Positions 1-9,278 of a stretch of 64,000 nt of DNA are shown here, piece by piece. The notes under the pieces are model-generated. The model was not told the origin of the DNA, did no database searches, and saw only the letters and a list, made by a program, of their open reading frames with translations. Made by a program: the position numbers and the translations under genes. This DNA is from Streptomyces sp. Tu6071. GTDB lineage: Bacteria; Actinomycetota; Actinomycetes; Streptomycetales; Streptomycetaceae. Position 1 is the first letter of the stretch. Each line of letters starts with the position of its first letter. The stretch covers positions 1,984,001 to 2,048,000 of the forward strand of contig NZ_CM001165.1 of assembly GCF_000213055.1 (NCBI RefSeq). Reading direction: 5' to 3'.

Positions 1-863
1 ATGAGCGCGTACTCGATCGACACCCGCCGCCCCGACTTCTCCGCGTACTCCCACGCGGCGTCCAGAACTTCACGTACCTTCCACCGCGTGTTGACGGGCA
101 CCAGCGTGTCCCGGAGCTCGTCGTCCGGGGCGTGCAGCGAGACGGCGAGCCTGCACTTGAACCCTTCGTCCGCGAAACGATGGATCGCGGGCACCAAGCC
201 CACGGTGGACACCGTGATGCCGCGCTGCGAGAGCCCGAGCCCGTCGGGCTCCGGGTCGGTGAGCCTTCGGATGGCGCCCACGACGCGGTTGTAGTTGGCA
301 AGAGGCTCGCCCATGCCCATGAAGACGATGTTGGAGAGCCTCGCCGGTCCGCCGGGAATCTCCCCGTCGCGCAGCGCGCGCATGCCCTCGACGATCTGGT
401 GGACGATCTCGGCCGCCGAGAGATTGCGGTCGAGGCCGGCCTGCCCCGTCGCGCAGAACGGGCAGTTCATGCCGCAGCCCGCCTGCGAGGAGATGCACAT
501 GGTGACGCGGTCGGGGTAGCGCATGAGCACCGACTCGACGAGCGTGCCGTCGAAGAGACGCCACAGCGTCTTGCGCGTCGTGTCGTCGTCGCACGAGATG
601 TGCCGCACGACCGACATCAACTCGGGCAGCAGCGCCTCCTGGAGCCGCCCCCGCGCCGCGGCGGGGATGTCGGTCCACTGCGCCGGGTCCTGGGCGTAGC
701 GGGCGAAGTAGTGCTGCGAGAGCTGCTTGGCGCGGAACGGCTTCTCGCCGATGGCGGCGACGGCCTCCTTGCGCTCGGCGGGGCTGAGGTCGGCGAGGTG
801 ACGAGGGGGCTTCTTGGCACCGCGCGGCGCGACGAAGGTGAGTTCTCCCGGTGCGGGCGGCAT
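1..863 (-). CDS. rlmN: 23S rRNA (adenine2503-C2)-methyltransferase, partial (3' end outside window)
   Basis: Radical-SAM dual-specificity RNA methyltransferase that modifies A2503 of 23S rRNA (and A37 of some tRNAs in characterised homologues). About 287 codons are visible from the ATG at 863. A GAGGAG ribosome site lies 9 nt upstream. The [4Fe-4S] motif is visible as C130, C134 and C137 (CGMNCPFC), followed by the family stretch [12 protein letters not shown]. The gene runs off the window start, so roughly the last 80 residues are missing, judged from the usual length of about 370. It sits downstream of cdsA on the same strand but behind a strong hairpin (1001-1033), so it probably has its own promoter or depends on read-through. 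Confidence 0.95.
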   Translation of the reverse strand, partial: MPPAPGELTFVAPRGAKKPPRHLADLSPAERKEAVAAIGEKPFRAKQLSQHYFARYAQDPAQWTDIPAAARGRLQEALLPELMSVVRHISCDDDTTRKTLWRLFDGTLVESVLMRYPDRVTMCISSQAGCGMNCPFCATGQAGLDRNLSAAEIVHQIVEGMRALRDGEIPGGPARLSNIVFMGMGEPLANYNRVVGAIRRLTDPEPDGLGLSQRGITVSTVGLVPAIHRFADEGFKCRLAVSLHAPDDELRDTLVPVNTRWKVREVLDAAWEYAEKSGRRVSIEYAL

Positions 864-1000
864 GGGCCAATACTCCTCAGATACGGTGCGGCGCCGCGCG
901 CCCCTGGGGACGCGACGACGCGCCGGGTGGGCGCCTCGGGGGCGGCGTACGGTGCGCGATGTCGCCCTGCGGGGCGCGACGCGGCGTGAGGCCGTACACG

Positions 1001-1033
1001 AAAGGGTCCGCCGTACGTCACGGCGGACCCTTT
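1001..1033 (-). terminator. Hairpin terminator between cdsA and rlmN
   Basis: A perfect 13-bp stem pairs 1001-1013 (AAAGGGTCCGCCG) with 1021-1033 around a 7-nt loop. The outer A/T triplets give a short U run on either strand. Its position after cdsA and before rlmN suggests it ends, or attenuates, the frr-cdsA transcript. Confidence 0.8.
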
Positions 1034-1125
1034 CAGCGTAACGCGCGCCCGGACCTCACCCCGAGTCGAAGGAGAGGCATCAGCCCCAGCCCGGCACGGA
1101 CCTCGTCGCGAAAGCCGCCCGGCCC

Positions 1126-2250
1126 TCAGCCCGAGCCGACGAACAGGACGAGCAGCAGCCACACGACGGGCGCCGTGGGCAGCAGCGAGTCGAGCCGGTC
1201 CATGATGCCGCCGTGGCCGGGCAGCAGCGTTCCCATGTCCTTGATCCCCAGGTCCCGCTTGATCATGGACTCACCCAGGTCGCCCAGGGTGGCGCTGCCC
1301 GCGACGGCCAGGCCGAGGAGCAGCCCCTGCCACCACTGACCGTCGTCGATCATGAACTGCATCAGCAGCGCGCCAGCGACCATGGCGAAGCTCACCGCGC
1401 CCAGGAGTCCCTCGCGCGTCTTGCCGGGGCTGATGCGGGGGGCGAGCTTGTGCGTGCCGAAGCGCCAGCCCACCGCGTACGCGCCGGTGTCGCTCACGAC
1501 CGTGAGCACGAGGAAGAGCAGCACGCGCCGCGGCCCGTCGTCCGCCGTGAGCAGCAGCGCGACGAACGTCGCGAGGAACGGCACGTAGAACGTCGCGAAG
1601 ACGCCCGCCGTGACGTCGCGCAGATAGCCCTCCGGCGGCTGGAACATCCGCCAGAGGAGCACGACGAGCGCCGTCAGCGCCATCGCCACCCACGCGCCCT
1701 CGGCGCCCCGCACGTAGCCCGCGACGACCATCGCGACGCCGCCCGCCGCGAGCGGAATCAGCGGCGCCTTGATCTGCTTGCGCTCGGCGAGGCGGGAGGT
1801 CAGCTCCCACAGGCCGACGACGACGGCGAGCGCTATGACGCCGACGAAGACGGCCTTGACGATGAACAACGACGCGACGACAACGACGCCGAGACCGAGG
1901 CCGACCCCTATGGCCGCCCCCAGGTTCCGGCCGGCGCTCTTCTTCTGCCGGCCGGGGCTCGGTGCCGGGGACGGCTGCGCGACCGGGGTCGCGGGCGGTA
2001 CGGGCTCGGTCCGGCCGGGCTCCCGCGGCACCTCGTCGCGGAACAGGGGACCACTCAGCCGAGCGGCCCCCCGGTCGTCGTCCTGGTCGCCGCCGTTCGC
2101 GGGTACGTCGGGCACGATGGGCATGGGCCGAGTCTCTTGGACGTCATGCCCTTCGTACACGGGACCCGCCGAGGCAGCCCCCTGTCCGGAGGTGGGCCAC
2201 GGCTCGCCGTATCCGGTACGGGACGGCGCGTCCCAGGAGGAGTCGTTCAT
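1126..2250 (-). CDS. cdsA: Phosphatidate cytidylyltransferase (CDP-diglyceride synthase)
   Basis: Makes CDP-diacylglycerol from phosphatidic acid and CTP, the branch point for membrane phospholipids. The 374-residue product has a Pro/Ala-rich cytosolic N-terminus of about 100 residues. Several hydrophobic spans follow, starting near GVGLGLGVVVVASLFIV. The C-terminal CDS signature is intact: SMIKRDLGIKD, then PGHGGIMDRLDS. The ATG shares its A with the frr stop (TGATG), which implies translational coupling, and GAGG in the end of frr serves as the ribosome site. The substrate links it to gpsA and plsC at the far end of the window, although they are not in one operon. Confidence 0.96.
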   Translation of the reverse strand: MNDSSWDAPSRTGYGEPWPTSGQGAASAGPVYEGHDVQETRPMPIVPDVPANGGDQDDDRGAARLSGPLFRDEVPREPGRTEPVPPATPVAQPSPAPSPGRQKKSAGRNLGAAIGVGLGLGVVVVASLFIVKAVFVGVIALAVVVGLWELTSRLAERKQIKAPLIPLAAGGVAMVVAGYVRGAEGAWVAMALTALVVLLWRMFQPPEGYLRDVTAGVFATFYVPFLATFVALLLTADDGPRRVLLFLVLTVVSDTGAYAVGWRFGTHKLAPRISPGKTREGLLGAVSFAMVAGALLMQFMIDDGQWWQGLLLGLAVAGSATLGDLGESMIKRDLGIKDMGTLLPGHGGIMDRLDSLLPTAPVVWLLLVLFVGSG

Positions 2251-2807
2251 CAGACCTCAAGCAGCTCGGATTCCTTGTGCTTGAGCAGCTCGTCCACCTG
2301 CGCGACGTACTTCGCGGTGGTGTCGTCGAGCTCCTTCTCCGCGCGGCGCACCTCGTCCTCGCCGGTCTCCTTGTCCTTGACCAGCTTGTCGAGGGCGTCC
2401 TTGGCCTTGCGACGCACGGCGCGGATCGAGACGCGTGCGTCCTCGCCCTTGGTCCGTGCGACCTTGATGAACTCCTTGCGGCGTTCTTCGGTCAGCTCCG
2501 GGAAGACCACCCGGATGATGTGCCCGTCGTTGCTCGGGTTGACGCCGAGGTCCGAGTCGCGGATGGCCTGCTCGATGTTGCGCAGCGCGCTCTTGTCGAA
2601 CGGCGTCACGACGGCCATACGGGGCTCGGGCACCGAGAACGAGGCGAGCTGGTTGATCGGCGTCAGCGCCCCGTAGTAGTCCGCGACGATCTTGTTGAAC
2701 ATCGCCGGGTGCGCGCGACCGGTGCGAATGGCTGCCAAGTCCTCCTTGGCGACCACCACGGCCTTCTCCATCTTCTCCTCTGCTTCGAGGAGGATCTCTT
2801 CGATCAC
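2250..2807 (-). CDS. frr: Ribosome recycling factor
   Basis: Splits post-termination 70S ribosomes together with EF-G. The 185-residue length and the start [16 protein letters not shown] are typical of actinobacterial RRF. The conserved core [20 protein letters not shown] is intact. Two consecutive GTG codons occur at 2810 and 2807. I chose the second because AGGAG is then 6 nt away and the length matches the family. The reading frame extends further upstream to 2984, but nothing there is RRF-like. It follows pyrH and overlaps cdsA by one base, so the three genes form a pyrH-frr-cdsA unit. Confidence 0.97.
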   Translation of the reverse strand: MIEEILLEAEEKMEKAVVVAKEDLAAIRTGRAHPAMFNKIVADYYGALTPINQLASFSVPEPRMAVVTPFDKSALRNIEQAIRDSDLGVNPSNDGHIIRVVFPELTEERRKEFIKVARTKGEDARVSIRAVRRKAKDALDKLVKDKETGEDEVRRAEKELDDTTAKYVAQVDELLKHKESELLEV

Positions 2808-2991
2808 CACTTGCTCCTGCGTGTCTTGAGTTGGCCTGATGAGGTTCGTCCCGCCGGGGGGCGAGAGGCGCACAGGTCCGGCTGCGTCGCTTCCGTACTG
2901 CACGGTGTCCGAGCGACGGGGCTTTGTCCATCCCATCGCGCGGCGGCGGCGCTCCGTGCTCGCCCACGAGGGCGGCCGGAGCACGCGGCGG

Positions 2992-3765
2992 TCAGGCCCG
3001 AGTGCCCTGGTCGCTCACGAGCGTGCCGATCTTCTCACCCTTGACCGCCCGGGCGATATTGCCCGCGGTCAGCAGCTCGAAGACGAGGATCGGGAGCTTG
3101 TTGTCGCGGCAGAGGGTGATGGCGGTCATGTCGGCGACCTTGAGGTCGCGCGTGATGACCTCGCCGTAGCCGAGGGCGTCGAACTTGACGGCGTCGGCGT
3201 TGGTCTTCGGGTCCGAGTCGTAGACGCCGTCCACGCCGTTCTTGCCCATCAGGAGGGCTTCGGCGTGGATCTCCAGGGCGCGCTGCGCGGCGGTGGTGTC
3301 GGTGGAGAAGTACGGCATCCCCATGCCTGCGCCGAAGATGACGACGCGCCCCTTCTCCAGGTGCCGCACGGCGCGCAGCGGGATGTACGGCTCGGCCACC
3401 TGTCCCATCGTGATCGCCGTCTGGACGCGGGAGTCGATGCCCTCCTTCTCCAGGAAGTCCTGGAGCGCGAGGCAGTTCATGACCGTGCCGAGCATGCCCA
3501 TGTAGTCGGACCGCGCGCGGTCCATGCCGCGCTGCTGCAGCTCGGCGCCGCGGAAGAAGTTGCCCCCGCCGATGACGACGGCGATCTGGGCACCGTCGCG
3601 TACGACGGCGGCGATCTCGCGCGCGATGGTGTGCACCACGTCGGGGTCGACCCCGAGCCCGCCGCCACCGGCGAACGCCTCACCGGACAGCTTCAGCAAG
3701 AAGCGGCCGGCGCCCTTGCCGTGCACGCTGGAATCGGTGGTTTTGTCGGCTTCGGCCATGGTCAT
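2992..3765 (-). CDS. pyrH: UMP kinase
   Basis: Phosphorylates UMP to UDP in pyrimidine biosynthesis; a hexameric amino-acid-kinase fold enzyme. The 257-residue product shows the phosphate-binding stretch LLKLSGEAF, the loop [10 protein letters not shown], and the conserved block [13 protein letters not shown] short hydrophilic N-terminus of about 25 residues precedes the fold, as in other Streptomyces. The start at 3765 (ATG ACC ATG) was chosen because GAGGAG lies 6 nt upstream; an in-frame ATG at 3786 lacks such a site. Two hairpins separate it from tsf, so pyrH-frr-cdsA is probably only partly co-transcribed with the ribosomal genes. Confidence 0.97.
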   Translation of the reverse strand: MTMAEADKTTDSSVHGKGAGRFLLKLSGEAFAGGGGLGVDPDVVHTIAREIAAVVRDGAQIAVVIGGGNFFRGAELQQRGMDRARSDYMGMLGTVMNCLALQDFLEKEGIDSRVQTAITMGQVAEPYIPLRAVRHLEKGRVVIFGAGMGMPYFSTDTTAAQRALEIHAEALLMGKNGVDGVYDSDPKTNADAVKFDALGYGEVITRDLKVADMTAITLCRDNKLPILVFELLTAGNIARAVKGEKIGTLVSDQGTRA

Positions 3766-3795
3766 GGGGTTCTCCTCGTGATGCACATAGCAAGA

Positions 3796-3844
3796 AGGCC
3801 ATTGCCGGCGGGCGTTGTGGGCACCCCGTGCACGGCAATGGCCT
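3796..3844 (-). terminator. Hairpin between tsf and pyrH (second of two)
   Basis: A 12-bp perfect stem pairs 3796-3807 (AGGCCATTGCCG) with 3833-3844 across a 25-nt loop. In the minus-strand transcript it follows the hairpin at 3861-3894 and lies just before the pyrH ribosome site. There is no U tract, so it may act as an attenuator or mRNA stabiliser rather than a strict terminator. Confidence 0.6.
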
Positions 3845-3860
3845 CCTCGTCAGATCAGCG

Positions 3861-3894
3861 CCTTGTCCCGCGCCCTGTGGGGTGCGGGACAAGG
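3861..3894 (-). terminator. Hairpin terminator after tsf
   Basis: An 11-bp perfect stem pairs 3861-3871 (CCTTGTCCCGC) with 3884-3894 around a 12-nt loop, about 60 nt past the tsf stop. Together with the hairpin at 3796-3844 it forms a tandem pair in the tsf-pyrH gap. Confidence 0.65.
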
Positions 3895-3953
3895 AACTCC
3901 GCGCCCCGTCCGGCGGGTACCGGGCGGGACGCCGAGCCGGTCGTGGTACGGAC

Positions 3954-4793
3954 TCAGATGCCGACCTTGATGCGCACGAAGCGCTTCAGGGTGACACCGG
4001 CCTCGTCCAGGACCTTCTTGACGGACTTCTTGTTGTCCTTGGCGAACGGCTGGTCGAGGAGGGTGACCTCCTTGAAGAAGCCGTTGACGCGACCCTCGAC
4101 GATCTTGGGGAGCGCGGCCTCGGGCTTGCCCTCGTTGCGCGAGGTCTCCTCGGCGACGCGGCGCTCGGACTCGACGACCTCGGCCGGGACGTCCTCGCGC
4201 GAGAGGTACTTCGGCGCGAAGGCGGCGATGTGCTGCGCGACGTCCTTGGCGACCTCGGCGTTCTCCTTGTCGAGCTCGACCAGGACACCGATCTGCGGCG
4301 GCAGGTCGGGCATCGTGCGGTGCATGTACGTCGCGACGTAGCCGCCGGAGAACTGCGCGAAGCGGTCGAGGACGATCTTCTCGCCGAGGTTGGCGTTGGC
4401 CTCGTCCACGTACGCCTGGACGGTCTTGCCGGCCTCGATCTCGGAGGCGAGCAGCGCCTCCAGGTCGGCGGGGGACGACTTCGCGATGTGCTCGGCCAGC
4501 GTGTTGGCGACGGCCTGGAACTTCTCGCCCTTGGCGACGAAGTCGGTCTCGCACTTCAGCTCGACGAGGACGCCGGAGGTGTGGTCGTCGGCGAGGAGGG
4601 AGACGACGGCGCCGTTCTCGGCGGAGCGGCCCTCGCGCTTGGCGACGCCCTTCTGGCCCTTGACGCGGAGAAGCTCGACGGCCTTGTCGACGTCGCCCTC
4701 GGCCTCGTCCAGCGCCTTCTTGCAGTCCATCATGCCGGCGCCGGTCAGCTCGCGGAGCTTCTTGACGTCGGCGGCGGTGTAGTTCGCAGCCAT
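3954..4793 (-). CDS. tsf: Translation elongation factor Ts
   Basis: Guanine-nucleotide exchange factor for EF-Tu. The 279-residue protein begins [20 protein letters not shown]. It carries the UBA-like N-terminal domain with [15 protein letters not shown], and the EF-Tu-contacting TDFVAKGE motif follows. The start at 4793 is set by homology and an AGGA site; an upstream in-frame ATG at 4859 would add 22 non-conserved residues. It lies downstream of rpsB, the near-universal rpsB-tsf pair, separated by a strong hairpin at 4908-4937 that may set the S2 to EF-Ts expression ratio. Confidence 0.97.
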   Translation of the reverse strand: MAANYTAADVKKLRELTGAGMMDCKKALDEAEGDVDKAVELLRVKGQKGVAKREGRSAENGAVVSLLADDHTSGVLVELKCETDFVAKGEKFQAVANTLAEHIAKSSPADLEALLASEIEAGKTVQAYVDEANANLGEKIVLDRFAQFSGGYVATYMHRTMPDLPPQIGVLVELDKENAEVAKDVAQHIAAFAPKYLSREDVPAEVVESERRVAEETSRNEGKPEAALPKIVEGRVNGFFKEVTLLDQPFAKDNKKSVKKVLDEAGVTLKRFVRIKVGI

Positions 4794-4907
4794 GATCCTG
4801 TGAGTCTTTCTCGAAGTCTGGAGGGCGCGGTCCGTACGGCGCGGCCCTGCCGCCGCCACCGGAGGTGAGCGGCGTGGGCACCCTCGGACCGCGGGATTCT
4901 ACGGGTG

Positions 4908-4937
4908 GACGGCGGGGGCCGCCTGGCCCCCGCCGTC
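4908..4937 (-). terminator. rpsB-tsf intergenic hairpin (attenuator)
   Basis: A 13-bp perfect GC-rich stem pairs 4908-4920 with 4925-4937 around the tetraloop GCCT. No U tract follows on the minus strand, so read-through into tsf is expected. Partial terminators at this position are common in rpsB-tsf operons. Confidence 0.75.
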
Positions 4938-4952
4938 AGCAACCCCGGAAGG

Positions 4953-5861
4953 TCAGGCCTGCTCGGCCGGCGCCTCGACGGCCTCGGCCTCGGCGGCCGG
5001 AACCTCGGCGACCTCGGCGTCGGCGACCTTCTCGGTCTCGGCGGAGGTCTGGACCTCGGCCTCGGCGGCGGACTCGTCCTTCTTGTCGCCGTCGAGCAGG
5101 TCGCGCTCCCACTCGGCCAGCGGCTCACCGGCGGCCTTCTCGCCCGGCTTGGAGTCGCCGGTGGCGGCGCCGGAGCGGGCGATGAGGCCCTCGGCGACGG
5201 CGTCGGCGATCACGCGGGTGAGCAGGGTGACGGAGCGGATCGCGTCGTCGTTGCCCGGGATCTTGTAGTCGACCTCGTCGGGGTCGCAGTTGGTGTCGAG
5301 GATCGCGACGACCGGGATGTTGAGCTTGCGCGCCTCACCGACGGCGATGTGCTCCTTCTTGGTGTCCACGATCCAGACGGCGCTGGGCACCTTCTGCATC
5401 TCGCGGATACCGCCGAGGGTCTTCTCCAGCTTGGCCTTCTCGCGGGAGAGAACGAGCAGCTCCTTCTTGGTGAGGCCGGAGGCGGCCACGTCCTCGAAGT
5501 CGATCTGCTCGAGTTCCTTCAGGCGCTGCAGGCGCTTGTAGACGGTGGAGAAGTTGGTGAGCATGCCGCCCAGCCAGCGCTGGTTGACGTAGGGCATGCC
5601 GACGCGGGTGGCCTGCTCCGCGATGGCCTCCTGCGCCTGCTTCTTCGTGCCGACGAACATGACCGTGCCGCCGTGGGCGACGGTCTCCTTGACGAACTCG
5701 TAGGCGCGGTCGATGTACGACAGCGACTGGAGCAAGTCGATGATGTAGATGCCGTTGCGCTCCGTGAAGATGAAGCGCTTCATCTTCGGGTTCCAACGAC
5801 GGGTCTGGTGACCGAAGTGGACGCCGCTTTCCAGCAGCTCCCGCATCGTGACAACGGCCAT
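4953..5861 (-). CDS. rpsB: 30S ribosomal protein S2
   Basis: Structural protein of the 30S subunit near the mRNA exit channel. The 302-residue product starts [20 protein letters not shown] and contains the S2 signatures [12 protein letters not shown] and [17 protein letters not shown] [12 protein letters not shown]. The C-terminal 70 residues form an acidic Ala/Glu-rich tail, usual in actinobacteria. The start at 5861 has AGGAG 8 nt upstream; the frame stays open to 6062 without S2 similarity. It is first in the rpsB-tsf pair and divergent from the M23 peptidase gene. Confidence 0.97.
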   Translation of the reverse strand: MAVVTMRELLESGVHFGHQTRRWNPKMKRFIFTERNGIYIIDLLQSLSYIDRAYEFVKETVAHGGTVMFVGTKKQAQEAIAEQATRVGMPYVNQRWLGGMLTNFSTVYKRLQRLKELEQIDFEDVAASGLTKKELLVLSREKAKLEKTLGGIREMQKVPSAVWIVDTKKEHIAVGEARKLNIPVVAILDTNCDPDEVDYKIPGNDDAIRSVTLLTRVIADAVAEGLIARSGAATGDSKPGEKAAGEPLAEWERDLLDGDKKDESAAEAEVQTSAETEKVADAEVAEVPAAEAEAVEAPAEQA

Positions 5862-6243
5862 GGCCGTATCTCCTTGTTTTTCCCGGTTGCGCCGGCCGGT
5901 CGGCCAACGCTCCTGACGCCCCGGTCGCGCTGCGCCACAAGGGACCGAGAAGCGCGGACATCGGAGAACCCACCGTCGTGCGGGAGGAATCCCACCGATG
6001 TCGGGGCGTGCGAAGTCGATCCGGGACCCCGGATCGCCACGAGAAGTGTACGGGACCGCCACGCTTCCGGGTGACGGCGATATCCGTAACGGGCCAGTTA
6101 TCCACAGATCGCCAGAAAGTGGCGCTGGCGGACTTGCACATGCGTCACGCTTTACTCATGGAGGGCAACACTCCGTGACCAAGTGCAGTGCCGTCGCACC
6201 TGCGCGGCGGTTTGACCTGCACAGAGAAAGGCGAGGGTCACTG
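5862..6243. other. Divergent intergenic region rpsB / M23 peptidase
   Basis: 382 bp that must hold the rpsB promoter (minus) and that of the M23 gene (plus). It includes an AT-richer stretch around 6070-6165, with TTATCCACAG at about 6098 and TTTACTCATG at 6151. I could not settle a -10/-35 pair by eye. The iterated ACGTCGC repeat is absent here. Confidence 0.4.
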
Positions 6244-7554
6244 ATGGCGACCACCCCTGAGGCTTCACTTCGCGCACGTTCTCTTCTGCGCCTGGGTACG
6301 GCGGTTCTCGCTGCCGCCTCGGCCACCCTCGCGGCCTCGCTGGCCGCTTGGGCTGCGACGTGGGCAGCTCAAGAGTCCCCGGAAAGTGCGGCGCACACCT
6401 GCACCGCGAGCCGGGCCCCGGCGACGGCGCCTCCGGCGACCCAGTCTCCGCCCGGGACGCGCACCGCCGACTGCCCGCCGCAGCGCCGTCCTCACAAGAG
6501 ACCTCCGGCTTCGACTCGTACGACGATCGCTCGTACGACTACCACTCGGACGACCGGCACGACCGACAGTCGTATGACCGGCGCTCATAGGACAAGCGGC
6601 ACATCGGTTCGGAATTCCACAGGCTCAGGAGGCAGCGGCGGCGGTACGCGCGCAAGCGGCCTTGCACAGAGGCCGCCCCGCTCCCCCGCACCCCCCAACC
6701 CCGCCGCGCCGGACCCGACCTCACCGGACCCCACCGCGCGCTCCTGGCCGGTTTCCGCGCCGCCCCCGGTGCTGCGCGGCTGGGAGCCTCCGGCCACCCC
6801 GTACGGTCCGGGTCACCGGGGTGTCGACCTGGGAGCGAGCGAGGGCACGGTCGTACGGGCGGCAGCAGCCGGCAAGGTCGTCTTCGCTGGTCCCGTAGGG
6901 GGTCGCGGAGTAGTGAGCGTGGAACTGCCCGGTACCGGCAGCCCGCCGCTGCGGACGACGTACGAGCCCGTCGTGGCGTCCGTCCGCAAGGGGGACGTCG
7001 TCGAGGCGGGGCAGCCGCTCGGCGTGCTGAGCGGGGCCGGCGCCTACCACTGCGGGACGCCGTGCCTGCACTGGGGACTGCGGCGCGGGAAGGCGTATCT
7101 CAATCCGCTGAGCCTGCTGCCTCCCGAGTTGCTCGGCCTCGGCCCGTCCCGCCTGTTCCCGCCGACAGGCCCTCTCCCGCAGGCGTCGGCGTCGGGCAGT
7201 TCGGCGGCCCCCGCAGCACATCCGTTGCTGCCGACGCCCACCCACCGACGCGTCGCGCGCCCCGCTTCCGCGCGGCAGCCGGTGTCGCCTCCCCCGTCCC
7301 AACCGCCGGCCCCCGCCCCCGACGCCCGGCCGCATGACGTCACCCCGCACGACGAGGACGTCCAGGGGCGGCCCGCGCAGCGGGAGCGGCGCGTCAGTAG
7401 CCGGTCACTCCACGCAGAGCGAGGGCGACGGCCGCGTCGGCGATCTTCTCCGGCTCCTCGGCGACCCCGAGTTCGATCCGGCGCACGGCGGCATCGACGA
7501 CACCTTGGAGGAGCATCGCCGCGAGGCGCGGCTCCTCGTGGCCGAGGTCGCTGA
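6244..7554 (+). CDS. Secreted M23-family metallopeptidase (LytM-like), frame of N-terminal part uncertain
   Basis: Probable exported peptidoglycan-binding or -cleaving protein. The recognisable part is the lysostaphin-type domain (about 6770-7120): LRGWEPPATPYGPGHRGVDL carries the first H-x3-D pair, and CLHWGLR supplies the late H-x-H-like site. The start at 6244 gives a basic then hydrophobic N-terminus (LRLGTAVLAAASATLAASL) consistent with a signal peptide, and AAAGGCGAGGG lies upstream. Two oddities stand out. Between about 6350 and 6590 the third-position G/C bias fits another frame (ending in DSYDDRSYDYHSDD, stop at 6590). The 3' end also runs 160 nt into the opposing tetR gene. A frameshift or a misread gene boundary is likely, so the domain call is firmer than the coordinates. 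Confidence 0.6.
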   Translation: MATTPEASLRARSLLRLGTAVLAAASATLAASLAAWAATWAAQESPESAAHTCTASRAPATAPPATQSPPGTRTADCPPQRRPHKRPPASTRTTIARTTTTRTTGTTDSRMTGAHRTSGTSVRNSTGSGGSGGGTRASGLAQRPPRSPAPPNPAAPDPTSPDPTARSWPVSAPPPVLRGWEPPATPYGPGHRGVDLGASEGTVVRAAAAGKVVFAGPVGGRGVVSVELPGTGSPPLRTTYEPVVASVRKGDVVEAGQPLGVLSGAGAYHCGTPCLHWGLRRGKAYLNPLSLLPPELLGLGPSRLFPPTGPLPQASASGSSAAPAAHPLLPTPTHRRVARPASARQPVSPPPSQPPAPAPDARPHDVTPHDEDVQGRPAQRERRVSSRSLHAERGRRPRRRSSPAPRRPRVRSGARRHRRHLGGASPRGAAPRGRGR

Positions 7555-7978
7555 GCGCGTCCACGACGAGGCCGACGAGACCGCCGTGGGCGGCGCGGAT
7601 CTTCTCCCGTGCCCCGCGGTCGAGTTCACTGGCGGAGATCGCGGCCACGGCGCGGTGTCTTCGGTCCCGAACCAGGTCGAGCTGGCGACGGACGTACGCC
7701 TCGATCTTCTCCGCCGCGGTGGGTGCCTCCGTCATGGCCAGTTCGACCTCGGCCGCCCACACGGGGAAGTCGACGGCGCAGAGTTCCTCGACGACGGCAC
7801 CCCGGGAACGGAAGTACTCGTAGACCGAGGACCGGGCCAGGCCGGTGCGCTCGGCGAGCGCGGGGAAGGTCAGCGCGTCGGTCCCGCCCTCGGACAGCAG
7901 GGTCCGCGCGGCGTCCAGCAAGGCACTGCGCTGCATCGCTCGGTGCTCGGCCACGGAGGCCGCTCGAATCCTTGGCAC
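7394..7978 (-). CDS. TetR-family transcriptional regulator
   Basis: 194-residue DNA-binding regulator. The N-terminal helix-turn-helix is clear: LLDAARTLLSEGG, then FPALAERTGLARSSVYEYF. The C-terminal ligand domain (about residues 75-190) is helical and not assignable to a ligand. It starts with GTG at 7978. It lies between whiG and the M23 peptidase gene and converges with the latter, whose predicted 3' end overlaps it. The target is unknown; by proximity whiG or a transporter elsewhere could be regulated, but nothing in the sequence decides this. Confidence 0.9.
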   Translation of the reverse strand: MPRIRAASVAEHRAMQRSALLDAARTLLSEGGTDALTFPALAERTGLARSSVYEYFRSRGAVVEELCAVDFPVWAAEVELAMTEAPTAAEKIEAYVRRQLDLVRDRRHRAVAAISASELDRGAREKIRAAHGGLVGLVVDALSDLGHEEPRLAAMLLQGVVDAAVRRIELGVAEEPEKIADAAVALALRGVTGY

Positions 7979-8152
7979 CCATCCACTTTACGGACGCCGC
8001 CCCCATCGGCCCAGGGCGCGGGGTGCCGATACATGAAAGGAGGTCAAATTCTCGCAAAGCGCACCGCCGCCCCGGAGAACACTGGCCGCGCATGGGCCCA
8101 CCACGTCGCATCCGCCGCGCAGTGTCGGACCTCAGCCCTCAGACCTCAGACC

Positions 8153-8992
8153 TCAGGTGTCGAAGCTCGACAGCTTCGCGCGGAGCTGGAGTACGGACTT
8201 GGTGTGGATCTGACTGACCCGACTCTCGGTCACGCCGAGCACATGGCCGATCTCCGCGAGGGTGAGCCCCTCGTAGTAGTAGAGCATCACCACGGTCTTC
8301 TCGCGGTCCGGCAGCGAGTTGATGGCCCGCGAGAGCAGTTGGCGCAGTTCGCGCCCCTCGGCGACCTCGACAGGATTGTCGGCCCCTGTGTCCTCCAGGG
8401 TGTCCATGATGCTGAGCCGGCCGCCCCCCTCGCTGCCGACGCTGAGAAGTTCCTCCAGCGCCACGACGTTGGCGAGGGACAACTGGCTGAAAACGGCGTG
8501 CAGGTCCTCCACGCCGACGCCCATCTCGCTTGCCACCTCCATCTCGGTGGGGGTGCGATGGAGCTTCGCTTCCAGCGTCGCGTAGGCGCGTTCGACGTTG
8601 CGCGCTTTCTGGCGGACGGAGCGGGGAATCCAGTCGAGGGCGCGCAGTTCGTCGATCATGGCGCCGCGAATCCTGGTGATCGCGTACGTCTCGAACTTGA
8701 TGGACCGCTCGATGTCGAACTTCTCGATCGCGTCGATCAGCCCGAAGACCCCGGAGGAGACGAAGTCGGCCTGCTCGACGTTGGGGGGCAGGCCGACGCT
8801 GACGCGCCCGGCGACGTACTTCACGAGGGGCGAGTAGTGCAGGATCAGCTGCTCGCGCAGGCGCGCGTCCCCGGTCGTCTTGTACATGCGCCACAGCTCG
8901 TCCACCGACTGGGGGGCGCGGCGCTGGACACTGTCGCCACCGGCGGCGGGGGGAGCCGCCGCGCTGTCGGAGTCGGAGATCTGCTGGGGCAT
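8153..8992 (-). CDS. whiG: RNA polymerase sigma factor WhiG (FliA family)
   Basis: Sigma-28-type factor that commits aerial hyphae to sporulation in Streptomyces, directing transcription of targets such as whiH and whiI. It is restrained by the anti-sigma factor RsiG with c-di-GMP (known in S. venezuelae). The 279-residue protein has region 2 ([20 protein letters not shown] is close to the visible [20 protein letters not shown], then [20 protein letters not shown]). It also has region 3 and a region 4 helix-turn-helix [20 protein letters not shown]. The start at 8992 (MPQQISDSD) follows AAGGCGACGC; upstream in-frame codons to 9088 are not WhiG-like. It is probably transcribed alone, with about 290 bp separating it from dprA. 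Confidence 0.96.
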   Translation of the reverse strand: MPQQISDSDSAAAPPAAGGDSVQRRAPQSVDELWRMYKTTGDARLREQLILHYSPLVKYVAGRVSVGLPPNVEQADFVSSGVFGLIDAIEKFDIERSIKFETYAITRIRGAMIDELRALDWIPRSVRQKARNVERAYATLEAKLHRTPTEMEVASEMGVGVEDLHAVFSQLSLANVVALEELLSVGSEGGGRLSIMDTLEDTGADNPVEVAEGRELRQLLSRAINSLPDREKTVVMLYYYEGLTLAEIGHVLGVTESRVSQIHTKSVLQLRAKLSSFDT

Positions 8993-9278
8993 GCGTCGCC
9001 TTGGGTCGTTCTGGGCCGAACTGGGGTGTTCGTCTGCGGGGTTATGGATACGGGCCGGGCCCGCGAGGGCGGGAGGCCGCCCGGTCACCTGCTGGGAGTG
9101 GGAGTGTCGTGAGCGTAGCGTGACTACGGTGTCGCAATGTGCGCATGTTAGGGGATTACCCGTTTGCAGATACGTTCCGCTCGCCCCGCGAGACCACGCG
9201 TGCCGTCACGCTCCGCAACGGCACCGCGCGCTTCGCCCCCGGGACAATGGGGACTTGAGCCCCGTCGACCCGTCCGGG

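Noticed and set aside
8031..8160. Small plus-strand ORF near an AAAGGAGG sequence (MKGGQILAKRT)
   Set aside because: The ribosome-site-like sequence is inside the ORF, the peptide matches nothing recognised, and the region is the upstream part of the tetR gene.
9000..9278. Integration site or insertion between whiG and dprA
   Set aside because: No tRNA, integrase, direct repeats or foreign composition are seen; the gap is ordinary intergenic DNA.
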